A DNA stretch of 47,940 nucleotides from an uncultured Pelagibacteraceae bacterium (GCA_902609645.1 CACLSS010000005.1:1-47940); one strand, 5' to 3'; positions 36,612 to 43,982 are shown, counted from the first letter of the stretch. A program made the numbers and translations. The notes: generated by a model from the sequence alone, not told the origin.

Positions 36612-38228
36612 TTATTTTTCAGAAAGTATATATTTAGAAATAAATAATATAAATATACTAGCCCATATAATTAGACATAAAGATGGAAAAGCAGCTGCTT
36701 CTAATAAATCCTGCGCAGCATATGAGTACGCTTTTGTTGCGAACGTCTCAAAATTAAAAGGTCTCAATATTAAAGTGATTGGGAGTTCTTTAATAATTTC
36801 CAAAGCTATCAAAACACCAACAAGTAAGATATTGGTTCTTAAATAGGGTAAGTGAATAGTTGAGAATGTTTTTAGTTTTGAATATCCAAGAAGATATGCA
36901 TTTTCATCGATTGAATTGTTTATTTTAGAATAACCAGATTTAATTCCATTATAAGAAAGTGAAAAAAATCTTACAAAATACGCAATCACTAGACCAACTA
37001 TAGATCCAATAAATACATTTTTAAAACTATTAAATCCAAAAATTGAACTTAGTAAGTCACTGAACCAAGAAATAAACGTTATAAATGCAACAGCTAAGAT
37101 TATTCCAGGTAAAGCATAACCTGATACTGAGAAAGTAGATAAATAACTAATTAGTTTATTTTTAGATACTCTATTTCCATAATTAGTCATAAATGAAAAT
37201 GTAATCAAGAACAAACTAGATAAAAATACTAATAATAATGTGTTCATATTTAGTGACCAAAAATTAATATCTTGAAAATATTTTGGAAATTTTATTGTCC
37301 AATAAGTCATTTGGGAAACTGGAAAAACAAAACTACAAAAAAATAAAATTGAGCAAAAACACGTAGCAAAAATAGATTTACCACCTGCAAGCTCAATTTT
37401 GGGAATGGGCTTATTGCCTTTTGAATTTTGATGATACTTTGCACCTTTTCTTGATAAATTTTCAAGAACAAATAATAGAAGGATAAAAAATAACAAAACA
37501 AACGATAATTGATTTGCAGTTGTTAAATCATCAAAAGATATCCAGGCATTGTAAATTGCTGTCGTTAATGTCGAAATACTAAAAAAATCTACAGTACCAA
37601 AATCTGACAAGGTTTCCATAGCAACAAGGGATAACCCCACTACTATTGCAGGTCGTGCAGAGGGTAAAATAATTTTAAAAAAACTTTCATATGATGATAA
37701 ACCTAAATTTTTTCCTACTTCTATAAGATTATGAGATTGAAATACAAAAGAAGCCCTTGTTAAGACATAAACATAACCAAACAAAGAGAAAGAAATTGAA
37801 AACATTGAGCCAATTAATCCATCAAATTTAGGTATATTTTTATTATAATCTCCTTCTCCAAATAAAAAAGTTAATATACTAAATGCAGTCCCATAATTTT
37901 CAAAAAAAGCAACCAAAGAATAGGCATAAATATAAGCTGGAACAGCAAAAGATAATATCAATGCCCATTTAAAAAAATTCACTCCAGGAAATTTATAAAA
38001 AGATACAAAATAAGCTGAGGTTACACCAAATATAAAAGTTAGTAATAAAACACCTAATAAAATTAAGAATGAATTACTTAAATATTTTATAAGAAAGGTG
38101 TCTTTTAAAAGATCTAAATAATTTCCTGTTGTATCAAAAAAACTTAAAAAAACTGTAAATATAGGTATAGCTACCAGTAAAGGTACTAAAAACGCAAAAA
38201 TAACCCAAAAATTTATTCTCTTTATCAA
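36612..38228 (-). CDS. fbpB: Ferric iron ABC importer, fused permease
   Basis: Inner-membrane permease of 538 residues with about 12 helices: two BPD_transp_1 halves in one chain, each with an EAA loop (GLSSYESFFKIILPSARPAI at about 176-195; LGYSKLKTFSTIHLPYLRTN at about 448-467). This arrangement is characteristic of Fbp/Sfu/Fut iron importers. The start codon is TTG at 38228, set by the strong Shine-Dalgarno AGGAGGAG (38238-38231); no ATG lies near. That Shine-Dalgarno is perfectly complementary to a loop upstream (38252-38259), implying translational control. Confidence 0.92.
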   Translation of the reverse strand: MIKRINFWVIFAFLVPLLVAIPIFTVFLSFFDTTGNYLDLLKDTFLIKYLSNSFLILLGVLLLTFIFGVTSAYFVSFYKFPGVNFFKWALILSFAVPAYIYAYSLVAFFENYGTAFSILTFLFGEGDYNKNIPKFDGLIGSMFSISFSLFGYVYVLTRASFVFQSHNLIEVGKNLGLSSYESFFKIILPSARPAIVVGLSLVAMETLSDFGTVDFFSISTLTTAIYNAWISFDDLTTANQLSFVLLFFILLLFVLENLSRKGAKYHQNSKGNKPIPKIELAGGKSIFATCFCSILFFCSFVFPVSQMTYWTIKFPKYFQDINFWSLNMNTLLLVFLSSLFLITFSFMTNYGNRVSKNKLISYLSTFSVSGYALPGIILAVAFITFISWFSDLLSSIFGFNSFKNVFIGSIVGLVIAYFVRFFSLSYNGIKSGYSKINNSIDENAYLLGYSKLKTFSTIHLPYLRTNILLVGVLIALEIIKELPITLILRPFNFETFATKAYSYAAQDLLEAAAFPSLCLIIWASIFILFISKYILSEK

Positions 38229-38229
38229 T

Positions 38230-38273
38230 ACTCCTCCTAAATTTAGTCCCCGGAGGAGTCCAGGGACTAAATT
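38230..38273 (-). promoter_or_regulatory. Two mutually exclusive hairpins in the fbpA-fbpB junction (candidate SD switch)
   Basis: Minus-strand RNA, 14 bases after the fbpA stop. Hairpin A: a perfect 11-bp stem, arms AATTTAGTCCC and GGGACTAAATT (38273-38263 with 38250-38240), and a 12-base loop. The loop contains ACUCCUCC (38259-38252), perfectly complementary over 8 bases to GGAGGAGU (38237-38230), the Shine-Dalgarno of fbpB. Hairpin B, formed by that pairing, has an 8-bp stem and a 14-base loop and must melt one arm of hairpin A. There is no U tract, so this is not a simple terminator. The block is unusually GC-rich for this genome. Confidence 0.75.
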
Positions 38274-38287
38274 ATTCTATTATAAAA

Positions 38288-39322
38288 TTACCAACCAGCT
38301 TCGTTCATTACTTTCAAAGCTTTAGCTTGGAGTTTTCCATAATTAGAAACTTTTGTTTTTAGATCTTGTTTAAAATCTAAACCAAATTGTGCAATTAATT
38401 TATTTGCCTTAACTCCTGGTATCATCGGATACTCAAAAGTATTGTTAACAATATGCTGTTGAGCTTCAGGGGTTAGAAGAAACTCTAACAATTTAACTGC
38501 ATTAGCTTTATTTGGTGCGTGTTTTAATATACCGCCACCGCTGATGTTCATATGTGTACCTCTTCCGTCCTGATTTGGGAAGAAAGGCATTACTTTTTTA
38601 GCTGCCGCTTGTTGTTCAGCACCTTTATTTCCAGATAACATTAAAGCTAAGTAATAAGTGTTTGCTACTGCCCAATCTGCTTCTCCAGCAGCTACAGCTA
38701 ATATCTGTGCTCTATCGTTACCAGTTGGTTTTCTAGCAAAGTTATTTACCATTCCTTTGGCCCAAGCTGCAGTATTTTTCTCACCATTATTTTTAATAAG
38801 TGATGCAACTAAAGACTGATTATAAATGTTACTTGATTTTCTTATTACTACTCTACCTTTGTATTTAGGATCAGCTAAATCTTCATAACTCATATTCCAT
38901 GAAGGATTAACTGTTTTTGGATTGTAATAAATTATTCTTGCTCTTTTTGCTATTCCAACCCAATAAGGTGATCTAAAGTTAGCAGGTACAACTTTTTTTA
39001 TAGCTGCAGAACTTGCTCCCTTTTGAAACATTCCTTCAGCTTGAAAAGCTCCTAATCTTCCAGCATCAGCGGTTATATAGATATCTGCTTTGCTGTCCTT
39101 CCCTTCTTCTTTTATTCTTTTTTGTAATGCTTTATCTTTTCCAGATACTACATTTACTTTTACTCCAGTTTTTGATGTAAATTTTTTATAAAGCTGAACA
39201 TCAGAATCGTAATGTCTTGCACTAAAAACATTTACTTCATTTGCAAAAACTGAATTTGCAACTAACATTGTTGAAAACAAACCAACAATAGCTAGTCCAA
39301 TTACTCTAATTAACTTATTCAT
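38288..39322 (-). CDS. fbpA: Ferric iron ABC importer, periplasmic iron-binding protein
   Basis: Binds Fe(III) in the periplasm and hands it to FbpB. The frame is open to a TTG at 39370, but the start is the ATG at 39322, fixed by the strong AAGGAGG Shine-Dalgarno just upstream and by a proper signal peptide (MNKLIRVIGLAIVG...NSVFA, about 1-27). The mature protein is 344 minus about 27 residues: NVFSARHYDSDVQLYKKF at its start, then GKDKALQKRIKEEG, and the paired tyrosines in VANTYYLALMLSG, typical iron ligands of this family. A Fur box overlaps its promoter. Confidence 0.94.
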   Translation of the reverse strand: MNKLIRVIGLAIVGLFSTMLVANSVFANEVNVFSARHYDSDVQLYKKFTSKTGVKVNVVSGKDKALQKRIKEEGKDSKADIYITADAGRLGAFQAEGMFQKGASSAAIKKVVPANFRSPYWVGIAKRARIIYYNPKTVNPSWNMSYEDLADPKYKGRVVIRKSSNIYNQSLVASLIKNNGEKNTAAWAKGMVNNFARKPTGNDRAQILAVAAGEADWAVANTYYLALMLSGNKGAEQQAAAKKVMPFFPNQDGRGTHMNISGGGILKHAPNKANAVKLLEFLLTPEAQQHIVNNTFEYPMIPGVKANKLIAQFGLDFKQDLKTKVSNYGKLQAKALKVMNEAGW

Positions 39323-39341
39323 AGTTTCCTCCTTGCGAATG

Positions 39342-39370
39342 GTTATCACATAAATGATAATGATTATCAA
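39342..39370 (-). promoter_or_regulatory. fbpA promoter
   Basis: Minus-strand TTGATA (39370-39365) and GATAAC (39347-39342) are 17 bases apart. Their spacer and the -35 are covered by the Fur box at 39355-39369, so bound Fur would block RNA polymerase. The predicted leader is short, and includes the AAGGAGG Shine-Dalgarno at about 39333-39327. Confidence 0.6.
39355..39369. promoter_or_regulatory. Fur box (7-1-7 inverted repeat)
   Basis: TGATAAT-G-ATTATCA is a perfect 7-1-7 palindrome identical in form to the classical Fur site TGATAATNATTATCA. It lies 33 bp upstream of the fbpA start codon, over the promoter. A further GTTATC half-like sequence lies 8 bp away (39342-39347). This directly supports iron repression of the importer. 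Confidence 0.85.
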
Positions 39371-39393
39371 TGGCGAAAACGTCGCATACCTGA

Positions 39394-40296
39394 CTATTTT
39401 AGTAGGAATAGAGAATAATACTTTTGATTATCTAACCAAACTCGCTCGGTGGTCCAACCAGCATTTGAAGCCAATCTTTTAAATGATTGAATAGTAAATT
39501 TATTTGAAATTTCAACTAAAATTCTCTCACTTTTTTTTAAAAAAAATTTCTTATTACCGATACTAAAATTTTGATTAATTTTGCTTACTAAAAAACCTTG
39601 AATACATCTTAATTTATTATTGTAATATCCATGATAATAAAAATCTTTAATATTTAGATTAGTTTTTTGTGTTCTATTTATAATATTGATTAAATTTAAA
39701 CTAAATTTAGCTGTATACCCCTTTCTATCATTATAAGCTTTATCAAGGGTTGTTTTATTTTTAATAAGATCAACACCAATAAATAAATAGTTGTTTTTAC
39801 TTATACTTTTTCTTAACTTTTTTAAAAACTTAATTTCCTCTTTGTTGTAAAAATTACCAATAGAGGAACCTAGAAAAAAATACACTTTTGTTGTTTCTTT
39901 AAGATTGGGTATTTTAAATTGCTTAGAATAATCAATTTTTTTAGGTTTTATTTTAATTTTGGGGTATTTTTTTTTAAGTTTTTTTACTGACTTCTTTACA
40001 TAATCTAATGATATATCGAGTGGGACATAATATTTTACATCCTTATTAATTAATAACTTTATCTTATCTATAGCTCCGCTTCCAAGTTCTATATACGATA
40101 GCTTTCCATTAAATAGTTTGGGTATTTCTTTAGAAATTTTTTTTAATATCTCTTTTTCTTTTCTTGTAGGATAATATTCTTTTTGTTTTGTAATTTTCTC
40201 AAAATATTTACTTCCCTGTAAGTCATAATGATACTTTGACGGGATTCTTTTGTTTTTTTTAGATAAGCCAATAATGAGATCTTTTTTAAATGTCAT
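39394..40296 (-). CDS. egtD: L-histidine N-alpha-methyltransferase EgtD-like
   Basis: Trimethylates histidine to hercynine, the first step to ergothioneine. It has 300 residues of the Methyltransf_33 (DUF2260) family: YDLQGSKYFEKITKQKEYYPTRKE (about 24-47) near the N-terminus, SAM-binding YIELGSGAIDKIKLLI (about 68-83), YVPLDIS (about 90-96), and FFLGSSIGNF (about 130-139). No egtB (sulfoxide synthase) or egtE gene is adjacent, so the pathway may be completed elsewhere, stop at hercynine, or the substrate may differ. It lies upstream of the iron importer on the same strand. Confidence 0.85.
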   Translation of the reverse strand: MTFKKDLIIGLSKKNKRIPSKYHYDLQGSKYFEKITKQKEYYPTRKEKEILKKISKEIPKLFNGKLSYIELGSGAIDKIKLLINKDVKYYVPLDISLDYVKKSVKKLKKKYPKIKIKPKKIDYSKQFKIPNLKETTKVYFFLGSSIGNFYNKEEIKFLKKLRKSISKNNYLFIGVDLIKNKTTLDKAYNDRKGYTAKFSLNLINIINRTQKTNLNIKDFYYHGYYNNKLRCIQGFLVSKINQNFSIGNKKFFLKKSERILVEISNKFTIQSFKRLASNAGWTTERVWLDNQKYYSLFLLK

Positions 40297-40375
40297 TGTT
40301 TAATTGTTGTTTTGTATACAGAAAATAATCGAAAAGTACAATTGACATATGTTTTTTTAGTATTAAACATTTCGT

Positions 40376-40564
40376 ATGCTTTTAACAAATATACTTCTTT
40401 TTTTTATTCTTGTTACTTTACTCACGTACACATTTCTGCCTTGGGAATATAAAAAAGGGAAATTTATCAAACCTTCAATTAAGGTTATGACGTACTGGTG
40501 GTTAATGTTTTTTGCACTATCAGCCATTGTTATTTTTGCTATTGGATCAATAATATTTACCTAG
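40376..40564 (+). CDS. Small two-span membrane protein, unknown
   Basis: It has 62 residues with hydrophobic segments at about 2-20 (LLTNILLFFILVTLLTYTF) and 40-60 (TYWWLMFFALSAIVIFAIG), separated by a charged loop with KKGKFIKP. I do not recognise a family. Being a coherent two-helix protein in a window with almost no spare space supports it as real, but no Shine-Dalgarno is present. It lies divergent from egtD, 79 bp away, and its last 8 bp overlap the convergent proW gene. Confidence 0.6.
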   Translation: MLLTNILLFFILVTLLTYTFLPWEYKKGKFIKPSIKVMTYWWLMFFALSAIVIFAIGSIIFT

Positions 40565-41423
40565 ATTTAATATTATCCTGAGGAACGATTTTTTGAGTTA
40601 TTCTGTCTAAAACTATAGCTAATATTACTATACCTGTACCACCAATCACAGCAGCACCAATATCTAATCTACCAAGAGCAACATATACGGTTAAACCTAG
40701 ACCGCCCGCCCCGATTAATGCTGCTATAACAACCATCGATAAAGCTAACATTAATGTTTGGTTTACTCCTGCCATTATTGTTTTCAATGCAAGCGGTAAT
40801 TCAATTCTGTGTAAAATTTTAAATTTGGATAAGCCTAGACTTGCGCCTGCTTCTTTAAATCCTTTACCAACCTGTCTTATTCCTAAATTTGTTAGCCTGA
40901 TGACTGGTGGCAAAGCAAATATAATTGTTGCTACCACTCCAGGTGTTAATCCTACACCAAATAGCATTACAACAGGTATAAGGTAAACAAAACTTGGAAT
41001 AGTTTGCATTATATCTAATATAGGTCTTAAAATTATTTCAAAAATTTTACTTCTAGACGCTGCAATACCTAATGGTATTCCAATAATCATACAAAAGATA
41101 ACGGCTGTAAAAATCATGGCAAGAGTTGTCATTGTCTCTTTCCATAAATCAACTAAGTCTATAGCGATTAAGCTTATAGCCGCAAAAAAAGCAAATTTTA
41201 CTCCGTTTGTTTTCCATGCAAAAAAAATAAATATTAAAATGACAATTGGAAATGGTATCCAGTTGAATAGCGAGTCTAATCCTTCAAGAGTTCCATCAAT
41301 AGGTGCGGCTAACTTCTTAAAGAGCGGCCGTTGTGTAAACAGCCACTCTTTAATATTTCTTTCAATCCATTCTGCTATTGGAATGTAGATTTCGTAGTCA
41401 GAAGGTGCAAGTTTTAAGTTCAC
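40557..41423 (-). CDS. proW: Glycine betaine/proline-type ABC importer permease
   Basis: It has 288 residues with about seven membrane helices and a ProW-type N-terminus (YIPIAEWIERNIKEWLF). The EAA loop is GFKEAGASLGLSKFKILHRIELPLA (from about 188). It imports quaternary ammonium osmolytes in partnership with ProX; in SAR11 such compounds also serve as carbon or methyl sources. The start is GTG at 41423, with no Shine-Dalgarno and lying at the tip of an inverted repeat. No proV ATPase gene is found next to it: the following minus-strand gene is egtD. Confidence 0.93.
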   Translation of the reverse strand: MNLKLAPSDYEIYIPIAEWIERNIKEWLFTQRPLFKKLAAPIDGTLEGLDSLFNWIPFPIVILIFIFFAWKTNGVKFAFFAAISLIAIDLVDLWKETMTTLAMIFTAVIFCMIIGIPLGIAASRSKIFEIILRPILDIMQTIPSFVYLIPVVMLFGVGLTPGVVATIIFALPPVIRLTNLGIRQVGKGFKEAGASLGLSKFKILHRIELPLALKTIMAGVNQTLMLALSMVVIAALIGAGGLGLTVYVALGRLDIGAAVIGGTGIVILAIVLDRITQKIVPQDNIKSR

Positions 41424-41431
41424 TGAACTTA
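41415..41431 (-). promoter_or_regulatory. Inverted repeat with the proW GTG start codon at its tip
   Basis: TAAGTTCA-G-TGAACTTA on the minus strand is a perfect 8-1-8 inverted repeat. As RNA it would make a 7-bp stem with a three-base loop AGU; the GUG start (41423-41421) occupies the loop and first closing pair. It begins 10 bases after the proX stop. It could lower proW translation or mark an RNA processing site. Confidence 0.55.
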
Positions 41432-41441
41432 TATTTGCAGC

Positions 41442-42383
41442 TTATTTAATCCAACTATTGAAAGTACTTTGGTTAGCCTTGATCCATTCAGCAGCATGCT
41501 TTTTAATTGCTCTTTCGCTTTTCTCGCCCGCATTCATTTTCATGTTTTGAGCAGCAATATCAGCTAGAGGAATTGACGCTTTTTTAAGCATCTTCTCTAT
41601 ATCTTTATTTGCTTTTAAGAAATCTGCGTTAGCAGCTGGTCTGATGTCATCAGCACCAAAACCCATATTAATTTTAGATTTTGTTGCATTAGCTACACCA
41701 ACTTTTTTAGTACCGCTGTAAGGAACTTCTATCCAAACAACATCCTGTCCAAGTTTTAAAGCACCGACAGTCCAATTCGGAGTCCATGTATAAAATAATA
41801 CTGGTTTTCCGTTTTTATATTTAGCAACTACGTCAGCCATTGAAGCAGAGTAGTCAGCTTTTACTGGATTAATAAAATCGCCTAAGTTTAGTTCAGCAAA
41901 GTGTTTTGTAATTTGCTTTTCGCAACCCCAACCTGGAGGGCAAGCAACCATGTCTGCTTTACCATCGCCATTAGAGTCCCATGCTTTGGCGTTATTTTTA
42001 ATATCCATTACGCTTTTGATTCCATACTTGTCAGCTGATTTTTTATCAACTAGATAGCCTTGTAATCCGCCTTTTTTCATCACGTAACCAACGGTTTTTA
42101 CTTTTCCTTTGGCTTCTTTGATGTAACCATCGTGAGTTCCAAACCATCCATTAACCCATAGGTCTAGATCTCCCGCAGCTGCAGCTACGTAAAATACTGA
42201 AGGTTTGATAGCTTTAGGTTCAGTTACTGTGTGTCCCATTGCTTCCAAAGCTTGTTTGTATATTTCAGCTTGGAAATAACCAGTATCCCAGTTTGCTTTT
42301 GCCATTTTAACTTCCGCAGCATTAGCAGCGTTTGTGATAGTGATCGAAGTAAACAGAGCAACTATTAACTTAAATAGTCTCAT
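41442..42383 (-). CDS. proX: Glycine betaine/proline-type periplasmic binding protein
   Basis: It has 313 residues with signal peptide MRLFKLIVALFTSITI...ANA (about 1-22). The OpuAC/ProX fold is clear: VKMAKANWDTGYFQAEIYKQAL at the mature start, DLWVNGWFGTHDG (about 74-86), then DSNGDGKADM (a calcium-loop-like sequence), CPPGWGCEKQI (about 148-158) and VLFYTWTPNWTVG (about 194-206), all as in E. coli ProX. Trp residues for a cation-pi box are present. The ligand (glycine betaine, DMSP, proline betaine or another) cannot be fixed. It has a strong AAGGGGG Shine-Dalgarno. Confidence 0.93.
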   Translation of the reverse strand: MRLFKLIVALFTSITITNAANAAEVKMAKANWDTGYFQAEIYKQALEAMGHTVTEPKAIKPSVFYVAAAAGDLDLWVNGWFGTHDGYIKEAKGKVKTVGYVMKKGGLQGYLVDKKSADKYGIKSVMDIKNNAKAWDSNGDGKADMVACPPGWGCEKQITKHFAELNLGDFINPVKADYSASMADVVAKYKNGKPVLFYTWTPNWTVGALKLGQDVVWIEVPYSGTKKVGVANATKSKINMGFGADDIRPAANADFLKANKDIEKMLKKASIPLADIAAQNMKMNAGEKSERAIKKHAAEWIKANQSTFNSWIK

Positions 42384-42394
42384 TTTTCCCCCTT

Positions 42395-42412
42395 AATTAT
42401 TAATTAATAATT
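42395..42412 (-). promoter_or_regulatory. Perfect 18-bp palindrome abutting the proX Shine-Dalgarno
   Basis: AATTATTAATTAATAATT is its own reverse complement and is followed on the minus strand immediately by AAGGGGG (42394-42388), then four A and the ATG. The arrangement copies that of aapJ. It is pure A+T, so some such palindromes are expected by chance; the exact placement is what stands out. I could not identify a convincing promoter in the rest of the 138-bp gap 42384-42521. Confidence 0.45.
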
Positions 42413-42521
42413 GCGAAAAACTAGCATGTATAAAATGTTAATGTAACCGCAACACAACTAAAAAGTGAATTTTATCTCACATTATTGTTAAAATAGGGCT
42501 ATATTTAGTAAAAATAATAAA

Positions 42522-43970
42522 ATGAAAAATTCTATAGATAACAAAATAGGCTGGAATTTTGATAATACTTATGTGGGCTTATCTGAAAAAATTTTAACTA
42601 AAATTAAACCTGTAACAGTAAAAGAACCAAAGTTGTTAATTCTAAACAAAAGTCTAGCTGAGAATTTAGGTTTAAATTTTTCTGGAATTAATAAAGATGA
42701 ATTAGCTTCAATTTTTTCAGGAAATGAATTACCAAAAAATTCAAATTGTATTGCACAAGCATATGCCGGACATCAATTTGGTCACTTCACAACTCTTGGT
42801 GATGGAAGAGCTGTTGTTTTAGGCGAACATATAACTAAAGAAAATAAAAGATTTGATATTCAATTTAAAGGATCTGGCAGAACTCCCTATTCTAGAAATG
42901 GTGATGGAAGAGCAGCTTTGGGCCCAATGTTAAGAGAATATATAATAAGTGAGGCTATAAATAGCCTTGGTATTCCAACAACAAGAAGTTTAGCTGTTGT
43001 ATCTACAGGTGAAATAGTTCTTCGTGAAACACCTTTGAGAGGAGCTATTTTAACACGAGTAGCATCGAGCCATATTAGAGTTGGTACCTTTCAATATGTT
43101 GCTTTAACTGGTGATGAAAAGGCATTTAAGTCTTTATTAAATTATACGGTAGACCGACATTATCCGGAAATTAAAAATTCAAATAATATTGCTTTAGAAC
43201 TATTAAAAATAGTTATCAAAAAACAATGTGATCTAGTTACAAATTGGATGCGAGTTGGCTTTATCCATGGAGTAATGAACACAGATAATATGGCTATATC
43301 AGGAGAAAGTATAGATTATGGGCCATGTGCATTTATGGATAATTATGATCTTAATACTGTTTTTAGCTCAATAGATCGCAATGGGAGATACGCTTACGGA
43401 AATCAACCTATAATAACAAAATGGAATTTAGCAAGGTTCGCTGAAACACTTCTGCCTTACATTGATAAAAACAAAGATGAAGCTATTAAAATAACAACTG
43501 ACACTATAAATGAATTTGATTCAATATACGAAAAAAAATGGAACAATATGATGAAAGCAAAACTTGGGTTAATTGAAAAAAAAGATGGAGATAAAAAAAT
43601 TATATTAGATCTTTTAAATTGGATGGAAAACAATAAAGCCGATTACACAAATACTTTTCTTTACTTGTTGGAAGATGATTTTAAAAATAATAAGATTTAT
43701 GAAAAAGAAGCATTTATAAAATGGTATAAAAAATGGAGAAATCGTATCAATAATGAATCGTTGTTATTAATGAAAAAGTCAAACCCTTCTTTAATACCTA
43801 GAAATCATATTGTTGAAAATGTTTTAAAAATGGCTGAACAGAATGATTTAAAGCCTCTTAATGAACTTTTAAAACTTGTAAAAAAACCATACGAAAAACA
43901 TACCAATATAGATGATTATCAAAAAGCTGATAAAAATTCTAATAAATATCAAACTTTTTGTGGAACCTAA
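42522..43970 (+). CDS. selO: Protein adenylyltransferase SelO
   Basis: Pseudokinase-fold enzyme that transfers AMP to Ser/Thr/Tyr residues of other proteins, linked to redox homeostasis. It has 482 residues, near the usual bacterial length. Motifs: YAGHQFGHFTTLGDGRAVVL (about 81-100), QFKGSGRTPYSRNGDGRAAL (about 117-136), GPMLREYIISEA, then FIHGVMNTDNMAISGESIDYG (about 247-267) with the catalytic Asp and metal Asn/Asp. It ends in CGT, with Cys third from the C-terminus where eukaryotic SelO has selenocysteine. It ends 12 bp from the convergent zur gene. Confidence 0.95.
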   Translation: MKNSIDNKIGWNFDNTYVGLSEKILTKIKPVTVKEPKLLILNKSLAENLGLNFSGINKDELASIFSGNELPKNSNCIAQAYAGHQFGHFTTLGDGRAVVLGEHITKENKRFDIQFKGSGRTPYSRNGDGRAALGPMLREYIISEAINSLGIPTTRSLAVVSTGEIVLRETPLRGAILTRVASSHIRVGTFQYVALTGDEKAFKSLLNYTVDRHYPEIKNSNNIALELLKIVIKKQCDLVTNWMRVGFIHGVMNTDNMAISGESIDYGPCAFMDNYDLNTVFSSIDRNGRYAYGNQPIITKWNLARFAETLLPYIDKNKDEAIKITTDTINEFDSIYEKKWNNMMKAKLGLIEKKDGDKKIILDLLNWMENNKADYTNTFLYLLEDDFKNNKIYEKEAFIKWYKKWRNRINNESLLLMKKSNPSLIPRNHIVENVLKMAEQNDLKPLNELLKLVKKPYEKHTNIDDYQKADKNSNKYQTFCGT

Positions 43971-43982
43971 AATTTTTTGATT

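Noticed and set aside
38231-38273. Reading the fbpA-fbpB hairpin as a factor-independent terminator
   Set aside because: No run of U follows the stem on either strand; the 3' flank is AAATTTAGGAGG.
39323-39370. Upstream TTG start (39370) for fbpA giving a 360-residue protein
   Set aside because: It would start inside the Fur box and promoter, whereas the ATG at 39322 has an excellent Shine-Dalgarno and a proper signal peptide.
40341-40375. TTGACA before the 62-residue membrane protein as a promoter
   Set aside because: No acceptable -10 box at 16-18 bp spacing (AACATT-like sequence only).
42413-42521. Promoters for proX and selO in the divergent gap
   Set aside because: Several partial -35/-10 matches (for example TTGCGG) but none with both good boxes and correct spacing.
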